From assembly GCF_052857255.1 (NCBI RefSeq), contig NC_135497.1, positions 348,518,799-348,582,798 of the forward strand: a stretch of 64,000 nucleotides of DNA. The letters are read 5' to 3'. Of the stretch, positions 32,350 through 43,261 are shown piece by piece. The stretch comes from Amblyomma americanum (lineage: Eukaryota > Arthropoda > Arachnida > Ixodida > Ixodidae). The position numbers and the translations under genes are program-made. The notes under the pieces were generated by a model. It made no database searches. It was not told where the DNA came from and was given only the letters and a program-made list of their open reading frames with translations. The stretch's first letter is position 1. Each line of letters begins with the position of its first letter.

Positions 32350-33360
32350 GAAATACCTTGGCAGCTCTATTTCCAAGCATTTGACCGTCAAAATGACGGC
32401 ACCAAGTCATTTTAAAATGACGGTGTTTTTTCATCATTTTGATGTTTTTCTTGTCAATCTGAAATTCAACCGAACCGTCAATTTGATGACATTTGACCAT
32501 CAAAGTGACGGCAGAACATCATTTCTAAATGACAGTTTTCCCATCATTTTGACGTCTTTCTTGTCAATCTGAAATACAACTGAACCGTCAATTTGATGAC
32601 ATTTGACCATCAAAGTGACAGCAGAACATCATTTCTAAATGACAGTTTTTCCATCATTTTGACGTCTTTCTTGTCAATCTGAAATACAACTGAACCGTCA
32701 ATTTGATGACATTTGACCATCAAAGTGACGGCAGAACATCATTTCTAAATGACAGTTTTCCATCATTTTGACGTCTTTCTTGTCAATCTGAAATACAACT
32801 GAACCGTCAATTTGATGACATTTGACCATCAAAGTGACAGCAGAACATCATTTCTAAATGACAGTTTTTCCATCATTTTGACGTCTTTCTTGTCAATCTG
32901 AAATACAACTGAACCGTCAATTTGATGACATTTGACCATCAAAGTGACAGCAGAACATCATTTCTAAATGACAGTTTTTCCATCATTTTAATGTTTTTCT
33001 TGTCAATGTGAAATACAGCCAAACTGTCACGTTGATTGCATTTGACCGTAACAGTTACAGCAAGCTGTCATTTCTAAATGACAATGTTTTTTCCTGACTT
33101 CATGTCTTTTTTATCGATTTGAAAATATAGCCAAACTGTAATTATACCACTGATTGTCTGCGATGGCAAGCTGTCAATTTTAAAACTGTTTTTATGACTT
33201 CAAGACTTATTGCAAATTTGAAATTATCTATAACTGTCAGTACAGCATTTGGCCATCAAGGTAATAGCAGGCTGTAATTTAGAAATGACTATGCTTTTAA
33301 CCATTCCAAAATTTGGCTTGCCAACATGAAATGCAACTGTGTTGTCAGTATGATGGCCCA
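32350..33360. repeat. 110-bp minisatellite within the DNA transposon
   Basis: Units begin at about 32,475, 32,585, 32,695, 32,804, 32,914 and 33,024, a period of 109-110 bp. The first copies are nearly identical; the array decays toward 33,360. Each unit contains CCGTCAATTTGATGACATTT, CATCAAAGTGACGGCAGAAC and CATTTTGACGTC, that is, several variants of the terminal TGACGG/CCGTCA motif. It lies just inside the left end and has no counterpart at the right end. Confidence 0.9.
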
Positions 33361-33490
33361 ACACGACAAGTCTCAACATAATTCTGTGTCAATATGTAGT
33401 GTGGTGAACCTGACCACATGACAGTCATTTGCAGTGGGCAGTACCTCATAAACCATGCAACAAAAACAAATTTACATTTCTACGTGCACA

Positions 33491-33496
33491 TTTATT
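33491..33496 (-). terminator. polyadenylation signal AATAAA
   Basis: On the minus strand AATAAA lies 7 nt after the stop codon of the spliced gene and is followed by TGTGCACGTAG. Its position supports 33,503 as the true 3' end of the coding sequence. Confidence 0.55.
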
Positions 33497-33502
33497 CATA
33501 AA

Positions 33503-36500
33503 TTAAAGTGCCTGCAGCAGGCTCAGCAACTTTGGTGCGATTCCGCAGGCCCTGCCTTTGCCGCGCCCTTTCGTTGGGTTGATCTGCCCAAGGTACCTGG
33601 AAACAAAACGAGGATAGAATAAATCCATGCTCCATAAACTGTGCCAATCACATACTCTGCCTACACGCGTGAAATGCCATGAATGTGTGAACTGCAATAC
33701 CTTCTGCAACACACAGTATTACGAAATGAAAAGACGAGATTAAAATCAGGTAGCAACAAATGTGAGCACATTAGTAGTGCGCTTAAATAGCTACATATAC
33801 ATGCACTAACAATAGATTATGTACCTAAATGTAACCATTATTATAACTCGTAAAAACAGCCCACAATTGCACATACACACCGTATAGTATTTCTAGTAAC
33901 AATAGGTGCTCATCATGTACAGGGACCGTGCACAGAGTCTAGAAACCATAACTATGCAAGAGCATTTTGCTGCATTTCAGTGTTTTCTGCTGTCAGCCGC
34001 AAACATAGGTCAGTATTGATGTAACACCCTGATGTCCACGTATAGGCTGCAATTGCGCATGTGGCAGCCATGCATACATTTACAAACCTCATTATCATGC
34101 CTCATCATCTTACCATTTGCACAATGCTCATTCTAATTTCTGTGCCCTTGGCAACAAATAAGCGGAATTTCACGCCTGAAAACTTCTGAGCAATCAACAA
34201 ACCTGTCACGATTATGAATGTCTTAATTTTTTTTCTTTTACACTGCAACTGTTGACACAAAGGGTGGCCAACTTCTCAGGTGCCGACATAGCAGACTTTA
34301 CGATGGCTCTTTCACCTGTCCATTTCAAGTACTGAGCAATTCTGGACAAATATGGGATCACAGCATAATTTTTTTTAAAGGGGCTAATAACCCTGCCAGC
34401 CCCTAAAAGATCACCAGGTGAAAGGGGAAAGTGCCATGTAATGGTTGTGAGAGTACCTGTGAAGCTGTCCTGCCTATGTGTCACGTCTCCCGTTTCAATG
34501 CAAAATGAAAAAACTGACATTCATCATTGCAAAAGGTTTGTTGAGTGCCCAGAAGGTGAGGTAGAGAGCTCTACTTTCTCGGGCTGATTGTACACAGGCT
34601 AGAGCGAGCACTGCATGAATGGTAACAAGGGAACCTGAGGCCTGTAATAGTGCAGACAGGCATCCGGCAACTCAGTGCCACATGTGTGGACGCAACCCAT
34701 AGTCAGACACACTGTAATATTACACTAGGACATTAGCCAGTGGACACGATACATAGTAGAGCGACTTAAAAGAACTGCATTTACACTTAATCCTCGCTCC
34801 TATTTTTCCTGACGTCGGTACTTATAAAAGTGCTGCACACATTACATTTAGCAATAATTGACAGTAGCGCCTGTCCTATCTGGTTCTTCGTCCTAGCCCC
34901 TTTCTTGCAGTAGCCAACCAAAAAAATAAGCAAAACACCGAAAAGTGTTATCTAGATGCACTCACAGGACACGTGACCAAGTTTAGGCAATGCAAACTGC
35001 CAGGCTGGTGCATTCATCACATGACAATGATCAAATCTGCAGTTCTGCAAGTGTCAGAGTACCAGAACTGGGTGCAATTTAAAATCAAAAGTCCGACCTT
35101 CATCTCGCAATTGCCAGAGCTAGCCAATGTGCAAGGCTTGTTAGCATGTACTGCTGGCAAGCAGCACTATGTCAATAATCTTGCCATTCTACTTTCTAAA
35201 GACGCCTGTGACTGGCAAATCACCATACAGCTGTGCCAAAAAAGCAACACGGTGCTGTGCCAGAGAACGAAGAAATGCACGAGAGGAATGTATGTGACGA
35301 CATCAGAATTTCAGGTGAACAGGGCAGAACTGATCACTTGCAGGCACTGGCTAAGGAGGGCGAGTGCCTTTCCTCAGGAAAAAGAAGCCTGCTGCTCACA
35401 CTATTGCCTCAGATTCCGATCACTTATCAAACGCATCATCCACATTCACTCATTTACCTCTGCAAAAACTCCATGGTGAGGGGGCAGTCGGGAGGGTACG
35501 CAACTTTGAACACAAAGAAGGCACCAAGGAGGAGGCCCATGGCCTTCTCAAGACTTCTTGTAGAAATGAATTCTACAGAATCCACTGCAACGATGATCTT
35601 CTTTATGTCCCCCATGCTTGATCCTGCAAGGAAAAAAAATTAGTCACACGCAAACGCTACCCACTAAAGGGGTGATCTAATAATTAGAGTAACTCTATGG
35701 CATTCGATGTGTCCACTGAGAGAAGCCGAAATCAAATGTACTCGTAAAAAGCCATACTGGGTCTTGTTGCTAGGCCTTATGGTACCCTGGCAGTGGACAG
35801 ACACATGCAACATGCCCTACCTTATCAGTGCTTTACATGCCACTAATTATATCTGTTGAAGACGCTTGTTTCATGTAAACATACTACATAGAACTTGTTT
35901 ATGGAAAAAGCTTTACAAATATTGCACGACAAAAAAGAATTAACTTTGTCGACAGAATACTTCATTTTTTTTTAAATAATGGGTAATAGTGATGAGGTAA
36001 CGAAACTTGGGCAAGCACCGAGGCAACTTTTCAAAGGCCCTCCATTTTGTACCTAGCCTGCCATGACATTGATGAGAAAACCCAAGCTCAGCTTCGTTCA
36101 TGCTTTCTAGCAAAACGTCATGCTTTTGGCAAGTCAAAAGGCTGCACATTAGTCTCGATGAACTCTGGCATATCACCTTATAGTGCGAAGATTGCCCCAC
36201 CCTCCCCAATTATCAACAGTACTGCTACTGAGTTCCAAATTTTTTATACACTCTAATAAGAATGGAAAACTACTGGCCAAACTTGCACATTGTTATCATG
36301 TTTAATTATTAAACAAACTGCACATACATAAGATGAAGCAGCAATTAAGCCTTTCATCCAGGGCTAGCCTCATTCCTAAGTTTTGAATATGTCCTACTAA
36401 GTAGAGTGAAGTTATACAAAATCAGGTTACATCATAGAATAATAAAATACACTGTACAAGCCATGTTTTGAGCCAAATTTCTATAAATGACAAATACATA

Positions 36501-37897
36501 CCAATCACAGCAAGGTGCAGAGTTGTTGGCAGTCCTTCCAGCCCCCCTTCAGCTGCATGCTGGGAATTCACAAACCACATGTTATTAGACTCCAGAGAAA
36601 ACATCAGTGATCAGATACATGCATCTCAATAATAAATAATAACCATACTTCCAACGATCCTGCTGTCATCAAGGCACTTTCTACACCTCGGGTACAGTAT
36701 CATTTCAGCAGAAATGGATGAAAATGCGGTATAAAATTACAAGACTACAAATTTACTTGATTCAATAATTCCCAGCTAATGGATACGCCAGTCGAAAGAA
36801 ATTTTTGGCCCTTGTTTGAGGCTTATAGGCAATAAGCTATAAAAATGAACAGAATTTATTTGGAAATAACTATTGCTGAAATAATTAGGCCCATATCTTA
36901 ATGCTATACAAGAATGAAACTGCACAGTACACGAACTAAACACTGAGCTGCCCCATCGCCACCGGACACCGACGTATGGGGCTCGGTGTGCCAGGAAGCG
37001 AGAGAGAGCGTAAAAAATAAAACAGAAAAAAGCTGATCAGTGCACGAAAAGTAGTCTGCTTTTTATTGACGAATACTTTTACGAACCTACGACAGTAGTG
37101 CCGACACCATGTATTCAAGGGAGCTGCAGATGGCCAGCATGGTAGTCATAGCACATGTCTTGGCCTGAATTACAACTGAAAATGTAAAAAATGGTTTTTA
37201 CGACTATTTTTACCGCCCATTCATAAGGTGTTCTGCATTTAAACAGAGGCGCATGGCGCGCTAGAGCTCGACCAACTCGATTTCGATCCTTAGCCCGCGT
37301 AGCAGTAATCGTACCCGAAAGTCAGGCTCGATCGCGATTGTATGTGCCCGCATGATAGAGATACTATAAACGACTTTCTTCGACTTTCTTCAATTAACGT
37401 GCGCCAATGCTCTTGGTACGCTTCAGTGTTCCTCATAGGAAGTTTTTTTTTACACGTAGGCGCACGCAGCCCCTGAAGATCGCTGCACGTGGCTGAACCA
37501 TGAGGCCGCGATTCACGCTTTACGTAGAAGCACGTCTCTGAACGGCAATCTCGGGCCCACGGCCATCGGTATGTGTATACAATACGCGTGAGAACTAGCG
37601 TGCTCCTCGTATCTATGTGCCTCACAGAACGCGTACTGCACGAACGAAGCATATAAGCAGAACACTTACCTTTACCCGCTGCAGTTGATTTTCGGCTGCA
37701 GCCCATACGTTCTTTGATTGCGTCTTCGCGGCCTTCCAGCGCGCCACACACAAAAAGGCAAAATGGCGCAAAATGCAGATCGCACACCCGGGCAGAAGCA
37801 GCGCGCACAAAGAAAAGCGAGAGGGAACCACGACAACCGGACTCCTTCCTTGACAGCGGCCGCGGGGGCCGGAAGCGCGCGTTGAACGACGCCTCAC
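33503..37897 (-). CDS. spliced gene in the DNA transposon (join of 37,897-37,670?, 36,559-36,502, 35,623-35,458, 33,596-33,503)
   Basis: Three exons are well supported by splice sites and phase. Exon 36,559-36,502 lies between CCCAG and GTATGT (58 nt). Exon 35,623-35,458 lies between TTGCAG and GTAAAT (166 nt). The last exon 33,596-33,503 follows TTTCCAG and ends in TAA. All junction phases match (0, 1, 2), giving a 105-residue C-terminus with motifs LPTTLHLAVIG, MGDIKKIIVAVDSV, LLGAFFVFKVAYPPDCPLTM, EFLQRYLGQINPTKG and PKLLSLLQAL. A possible first exon ends at 37,670 before GTAAGT in matching phase and would add up to 76 residues, but its start is not secure and exons between may be missed. 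The sequence recalls the C-terminal region of multicopy SAMD3-like/transposon-associated proteins (from memory, weak). No DDE residues are seen, so I do not call it a transposase. Confidence 0.6.
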
Positions 37898-38043
37898 ATG
37901 ACGTACCCCAACGTGCCAGCCAATAGAGTTTCTCGTTTTTGTGTTGCGCTCTCCGTCTCTTTCTCCTCGCTCGCTCGTTCACGGCGAAGTCTCCGTCTTT
38001 CCCGTTTGACGCCGGCGGCTCGTCAAAATTGATAAAATGGTGG

Positions 38044-38073
38044 CCGTCAAAATGACGGTTTGTTTTTACAGTG
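38044..38073 (-). repeat. right terminal inverted repeat
   Basis: Reverse complement of the left end: CACTGTAAAAACAAACCGTC on the minus strand, followed by the rest of the palindrome. One internal indel and one substitution relative to the left end. Confidence 0.75.
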
Positions 38074-39161
38074 TTGTTTTCATGAGAGTTTAGTGTTTTC
38101 CCCTGGTGTTGTTTTGAAAAACGCGCTCCTGTGTTGACAGTATTCGCGTGCAATGCGCGTTTTCACTGGAGAAGAAGACGGCATTTTCTACACCCTAGTT
38201 TCTAATTGTTGAGCCTTTCATGCGTTACTTTTTCTCCCGGCAGTCATGAAAATTGCGCACCCTTACTAACAACGCGAGAACGCTTGTTTTCAACAAGTTT
38301 GTTGATTTTTTTTCATGTTGAGCGCTTATTCTACCCGACCGTCAACAAATATCGCTCGTAAGAAGTTGTGTATTGTTGGGAACCATAAAATGTTTCGTGT
38401 CACGTAGAACTCAACGCACAACTATGCGCAACTAACCGCAACATAAAATGAGCGGGCCAATCGCAAGCTGCGCACTGAGCGGTACCACAGCTAGCGCCAT
38501 ACGCGAGCGGAATGAGGAAAGCGTGACTTTCACAACCGCCATATCGCACCGGGTGCTTGCTCAGCGAAACTACATGAAATGCAGCGTAGTTTGGAAAAAT
38601 TGCTGATGTCCTCGGCCAGGATGTAGGTAGCGAAAGCGCGGCGACTTCTGCATCGGAAGAGTTTATATAAGAAACCCGTGCGTTTAATAGATGCGCCTTT
38701 ATTCATGATTAAAACTTCAGCCGTTGGGGCGGTGTGGTAGCGTCTCTGCCTCAAACGCCAAACGCCCTGTTTCGATTGCTAGCCTCGACACAGGGTTTGT
38801 TTTTTTTTGTAGCGGAAGCTGCACTAGGCTACCAGTCGAGCGTTTCGCGGTACATGCCAGAGGCAAGTTGTGCGCATGCGCCGTTACCATGGCAACCGGA
38901 GAGGAGCAGTGGGTGCGCCGCGCGCTTCGTCGCCGCCGCAGCCGCGCGCCCGCTCCACCGTCGAAGGTGAATGCGACGTCACGCGGATGAGCAGTTGTCC
39001 GCATGCGCCGATACTATCGTAACATGAAAGATCCCACGCCTACGCCGCGTTCTTCACCACCGCCTCGCCGCTCTATCACCCGAACCGCGCGTCGTCACAT
39101 GCGCAGCATTGCGTATAATAAACGGAGTTGTAATCAGCGGCTGTATTGCAACGCTTGATAT
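38074..39161. other. intergenic, no gene recognised
   Basis: Apart from the tRNA-like segment listed separately, the stretch contains a GC-rich part (38,860-39,110) ending in TATAATAAACGGAGTTG. That could be the 3' end of an unidentified LTR. Open frames there overlap on both strands and carry no motif. Confidence 0.4.
38722..38805 (+). repeat. tRNA-like SINE head
   Basis: GGGGCGGTGTGGTAGCGTCT (A-box-like) is followed by TCTGCCTCAAACGC (anticodon-arm-like) and CCTGTTTCGATTGC (a B box with two changes), then a T-run. The cloverleaf is not preserved, so this is a tRNA-derived repeat and not a gene. Confidence 0.45.
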
Positions 39162-39494
39162 TGTCACGTAGTGGTGACGGCAGGAAACTATTTATTGGGC
39201 TGACTTGCACGCAAAATGGACTGAATCACTCGACGGCGGCGAAGCGACAAGCGTGCTCAGCGGTTGTCGAACAGAATGCCCGGCGCTCTCGGCCGCGCTC
39301 AATTTAAAGCTGATAGCGAACTTTCGAGATAAAGCGTGCAAAGTTACTAGAACATTTCGGAACAACGTAGAATCAGCTCTGCCTGGCTGCGATCAATCGA
39401 GATAAATCTAGTCGCGTCTTGCGTCGCAAAGAAAGCGATAAAGTGGTGTGGGGGAGATTTGAAAAAAGAACAAACACTGCAAATATTCGCGGCA
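39162..39494 (-). repeat. 3' LTR of gypsy element 1 (333 bp)
   Basis: In plus orientation it begins TGTCACGTAG and ends CGCGGCA, so on the minus strand it has TG...CA ends. It is homologous to 44,901-45,313 but lacks two segments of roughly 40 bp present there. Confidence 0.85.
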
Positions 39495-39603
39495 TTACTC
39501 CCTCTCAAAGAAGCATCGACCCGATGCGGTAAAACAAATAATGCGACTAGTAAGAGAATAAAAACGGATCTTGCGAAAATAGAGCATGGAAATGCATCGG
39601 CCT

Positions 39604-39905
39604 TTAGTGCGCATAATACGGCTTCAGACGGACTACATGGACAACTTCTGGTCGTACGAGGCGTGGCTGGGATGCAGTCATTGCGTCAGGGATGACTTCA
39701 TAATCCAGTTCAACTAGCCGACAAAGAACCTTGTACGGGCCGAAAGAACGGCGCAAAAGCTTTTCACTCAAACCACGGCGGCGAATGGGCGTCCACACCC
39801 AGACTTGGTCTCCTGGCTTGTATTCCGCGTTGCGTTTTCGTAGGTTGTAGCGTCTAACTTCGGACCGCTGCTGGCCTTTGATCCGTAATCGGGCAAGCCT
39901 TCGAG
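39604..39905 (-). pseudogene. integrase C-terminal domain of gypsy element 1, cut off by insertion
   Basis: RRLARLRIKGQQRSEVRRYN resumes the EEARRL sequence interrupted at 40,116-40,127. Then come PGDQVWVWTPIRRRGLSEKL, LRRSFGPYKVL (the GPY/F-type motif) and VHVVRLKPYY at the end. Stop at 39,604. The GPY/F module helps target integration. Confidence 0.82.
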
Positions 39906-40127
39906 AGCAGAAAGTTGGGCGAGTTGGTTGAAATGCATACTGAAGAAGTTGGCGCGGAAAAACGAGGACAAGCGAGACAAAGACGAGCGCTCGTCTTTGT
40001 CTCGCTTGTCCTCGTTTTTCCTTGCCAACTTCTTCAGTATGCAGTTCAACCAACTCGCCCAACTTTCTGCTCTCCTAAGTGTTATTTCTAGTACATCGGG
40101 TTTTTTTTTCTGTAACAAGCCTTCGAG
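39906..40127. mobile_element. palindromic (foldback-like) insertion with 12-bp target duplication
   Basis: CAAGCCTTCGAG occurs at 39,894-39,905 and again at 40,116-40,127, flanking the insert. The insert consists of a 172-bp inverted repeat (39,903-40,074; the first 3 bases overlap the duplication), with two 86-bp arms meeting at AGCGCT and no spacer. A 41-bp unpaired segment with a T9 run (40,101-40,109) follows. The arms differ at only a few positions. There is no protein of its own, although a frame reads through. Confidence 0.85.
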
Positions 40128-41664
40128 CTTCTTCTGCGCGTTGAATGTAGGCGGCAACGTCGCCCTTCTCTTCTTCTGTAACGTTGGGCAGCATGGCGTC
40201 TAGCGTGGTCGTGGCCTCCCTGCCATGGACGAGCCTAAAAGGAGGGATCTGGGTGGTCTCCTGCACTACGGTGTTGTAGGCGAAGACGACGTAAGGCAGG
40301 ATGACATCCCACGTTTTGTGTTCGGCATCGACATACACGGTGAGCATATCGGCGATGGTTTTGTTCAGGCGGTTGGTCAGTCCGTTTGTCTGCGGATGGT
40401 ATGCAGTTGTCCTCCGGTGGCTGGTTTGGCTGTAACTCAGGATGACTTGCGTTTGTTCCACCGCGAATGCTGTTCCTCTTTCCGAGATGAGAACATCGGA
40501 GGTGCCGTGTCGACGAAGAATGCACTCCACGAAACATTTGGCGACTTCTGCTGCTGTTCCGTTCGGTAGGGCTTTCGCCTCGGCGTAGCGGGTCAGGTAG
40601 TCGGTCGCTGTGATGATCCACTTATTTCCAGATGTTGACGTTGGAAAAGGGCCAAGCAAGTCCATGCCGATCTGCTGAAAGGGCCTTGAGGGAGGTTCAA
40701 TGGGGTTCAGAAATCCTGCTGGTCGTGTGGGAAGGGTCTTTCGTCGCTGACAATCTCGGCAGGTTTTCACATAGTGTGCAACATCGGCAGACAGTTGGGG
40801 CCAGTAATACTTGTCTTGAAAGCGGCGGAGAGTGCGAGTAAACCCGAGTTGTCCAGCTGTCGGCTCGTCGTGTGATGCCTGTAGAACGTCTTTGCGGAGA
40901 CAAGAAGGTACAACAAGGAGGTAGGCTCTTTTGCTCGCTGTAAACTTCTTCACAAGGACCTCATTCTGCACACAGAAGGAAGACAGTCCGCACTTTAATG
41001 AAGCGGGGGGTGAAGAAACCTTGCCTTCCAGGTACTCGATGAGGCCTTTTAGGTCGGGGTCCGAGCGTTGCTGCTGAGCAAGAGAGCTGGGGCTGATGGG
41101 TCCCAGGAAGGCGTCCTCATCGTCGTCCGGCGGCGGTGTATCTACAGGGGCTCGTGAGAGGCAACCGGTGTCAGAGTGCTTGCGTCCGGATTTGTAAACG
41201 ACGGTGACGTCAAACTCCTGGAAACGCAAACACCATCGAGCTAGTCGGCCAGAGGGGTCCTTCAAATTGGCAAGCCAGCAGAGCGCGTGGTTGTCGCTGA
41301 CCACCTTGAACGGTCGTCCGTAGAGGTAGGGGCGGAATTTCGACGTAGCCGAGATGATGGCAAGGCACTCCTTCTCAGTTGTCGAATAGTTAGCCTCGGC
41401 TTTGGAAAGGGAACGGCTAGCGTATGCGATGACTTTCTCGAGCTTGTCACTTTTTTGAACGAGGACGGCGCCTAGTCCCACGCTGCTTGCGTCGGTATGA
41501 TCTTCAGTATCGGCGTTTTCATCAAAATGCGCAAGGATCGGTTGGGACTGTAAACAACGCTGAAGTTCCTTGAAGGCTTCTGCTTGCGGCGCTTCCCATT
41601 TAGACGGCACGTCTGCCTTCGTCATTTGGGTCAGCGGCTCGGCGATACGCGAAAATGTTTTCAC
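40075..41664 (-). pseudogene. RNase H and integrase of gypsy element 1
   Basis: 529 codons. RNase H: DHTDASSVGLGAVLVQ, YASRSLSKAEANYSTTEKE (glutamate) and VVSDNHALCWL. Integrase zinc domain: HDEPTAGQLGF (the second histidine is Q), then CRDCQRRK. Core: GMDLLGPFPTS (first aspartate), LISERGTAF (second aspartate changed to glutamate) and TNGLTNRLNKTI (the third catalytic residue, glutamate, changed to asparagine). The integrase is therefore predicted inactive even without the insertion. The frame leaves integrase sequence near 40,127 and continues into the palindromic insertion, ending at 40,075. Confidence 0.85.
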
Positions 41665-41676
41665 AAATCGTCGGTA

Positions 41677-42895
41677 CTATGCGCAGAGTCCGAGAAATCT
41701 GCGCACTGCTTTCTTATCGGCCGGCGGCGGAAACTGTTCAATAGCAGCTGTTTTCTGCGGGTCTGGGCGTACTCCCTCCTTGCTAACCATGTGGCCTAGA
41801 AACAGCAGCTCTTCGTAGGCAAAGTGGCATTTCTTTGCTTTTAAGGTTAGGCCAGATGACTTGATTGCATCCAGTACTGTTCGAAGTCTTTTGGGGTGCT
41901 CTTCAAAGTTCGAGGCGAAGACAACGACGTCATCTGAATATACCAGACAAATTTTCCACTTCAGGCCTGCCAGCACTGTATCCATTACTCGCTGGAACGT
42001 CGCTGGTGCGGAACAGAGACCAAATTGCATCACCTTGAAATTAAACAGCCCATCCGGAGTGATGAATGCTGTCTTCCCGCGATCTCTTTCGTCGACCTCA
42101 ATTTGCCAGTAGCCGCTCTTGAGGTCCATCGACGACAAATATTTGGCATTGCAGAGGCGGTCCAGTGTGTCGTCGATGGGGGAGGGTGTAGACGTCCTTC
42201 TTTGTTATGTTGTTCAAACGGCGGTAATCCACGCAGAATCGAAGTGCGCCGTCTTTCTTTCTCACTAGAACAACCGGTGCCGCCCATGGGCTGTTTGAAC
42301 GCTGAATGACGTCGTCGCGAAGCGATTCTTCGACTTGGTCCCGGATGGCTGGTCGTTCTCGCGGTGACGCACGGTACGGGCTTTGACGGAGAGGTCGGAC
42401 GTGTTGGTCCGTTATAATGCGATGCTTGGCAATTGGCGTCTGTCGCACCTTCGGCGATGTCGAAAAACACTCATTGTAGCTTTGAAGCAGATTGCAGATC
42501 TGGTCTTGTCTCTTCCGGTGCAGGGCTGGGTTGATGTCGAGAGTGGGCAAGTTCTCTTGGTCAGGCGAATCTTGTGCGGAGGGATCGGAGAGGGCGAAGG
42601 AGTCTGGTACGTCGGATATTTCGTCGAAGAAAGCAATCGTCGTTCCTCTGTTAATGTGTCGGTATTCTTCGCTGAAGTTAGTCAGCAGTACTTCGGCCTG
42701 GCCATTGCCCAAATGTGCGATGCCTCTTGCGATGCTGATTCCTCGGTCTAGGAGCAACTGCATATTGCCCTCGATGATGGATTCAGCGTTAATGGCTTTC
42801 GTGGCGCCTACGGTCATGATAACGCTTGATCGGGGTGGGACGCTCACTTCTTCCCCCAGGGAACTCAGGGCAACTTGATTTTTCCCATTTTTCAT
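41677..42895 (-). pseudogene. reverse transcriptase of gypsy element 1
   Basis: The first frame (42,895-42,098) starts with the PR-RT linker and ends in the fingers: [20 protein letters not shown] and [12 protein letters not shown]. After a frameshift near 42,180, the second frame (42,138-41,677) reads [47 protein letters not shown] and VYSDDVVVFASNFEEH. The catalytic motif is YSDD. The thumb reads LGHMVSKEGVRPDPQK and ends RRFLGLCA. Normal size and order. Confidence 0.87.
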
Positions 42896-42937
42896 CGAAG
42901 CGATGGCTTCGTCCGTCGAAAGCGTGATCAGCTTGGA

Positions 42938-43261
42938 TCACAGCTCGATGATCGCCTGATGTTCATTAAGAAAATTCATACCCAAGATCACTTCGCGGGA
43001 GCATTGTGGTAGCACAACAAAGGTCGCAGAATAGGTTTGTCCTTTGACAGCCACTCGCGCTGTGCATCGTCCTGATGCGTAATGAGGTGGCCCCCTGCGG
43101 TGCGAATTTGTGGGCCGTCCCAAGCCGTTGTCACTTTTCTCAGATGCGCAGCGAATGTTACATTCATCATCGAGTAATCGGCTCCTGTGTCGACTAGAGC
43201 GGTAACTTTCCGGCCGTCGATTGTCACTTCTAAGTCGGAGGTCCTGGCTCTTGCATTGCAT
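42938..43261 (-). pseudogene. protease of gypsy element 1
   Basis: VTALVDTGADYSMMN near 43,215-43,170 is the aspartic protease active site (DTGA intact), following TIDGRKV. A glycine-containing C-terminal motif is readable in the other frame as EVILGMNFLNEHQAIIEL near 42,990-42,938. One frameshift lies between the two. The protease would cleave Gag-Pol. Confidence 0.82.

Larger units (their letters stand above)
32319..38073. mobile_element. candidate CACTG-type DNA transposon with spliced gene
   Basis: The ends are inverted: CACTGTAAAAA then CCGTCAAAATGACGG at 32,319-32,349, and the complement at 38,044-38,073 (CCGTCAAAATGACGG, TTTGTTTTTACAGTG). Each terminus pairs CACTGT plus an A-run with a 15-bp palindrome. 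The immediate flanks share TT on both sides, so a 2-bp duplication is possible. Inside are a 110-bp minisatellite, a spliced minus-strand gene ending at 33,503, and AT-rich intronic sequence. CACTG termini occur in the CMC (CACTA/Chapaev) superfamily, but no DDE/D transposase was found, so superfamily and autonomy are open. 33,360-33,480, 33,600-35,450 and 36,565-37,660 hold no other gene I can support. Confidence 0.7.

Noticed and set aside
32475..33023. CRISPR-like array
   Set aside because: The 110-bp period has no short conserved repeat separated by unique spacers; whole units are homologous, so it is a minisatellite in a eukaryotic genome.
34973..35479. 168-codon plus-strand frame in the DNA transposon
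   Set aside because: It overlaps the exon/intron border of the better-supported minus-strand gene, has no motif and lies mostly in its intron.
37290..38153. 287-codon minus-strand open frame covering the right end of the DNA transposon
   Set aside because: It starts outside the element and reads through the inverted repeat and the splice donor at 37,670. Only the part near the donor, in another frame, fits the spliced gene.
38722..38805. Possible functional tRNA gene
   Set aside because: A-box and B-box-like sequences are present, but the acceptor and anticodon stems do not pair and a T-run and repeat body follow; more like a SINE head.
39928..40203. 91-codon plus-strand frame within the palindromic insertion, with near-identical frames on both strands
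   Set aside because: Both frames are a consequence of the palindrome; the sequence is self-complementary and needs no coding explanation.
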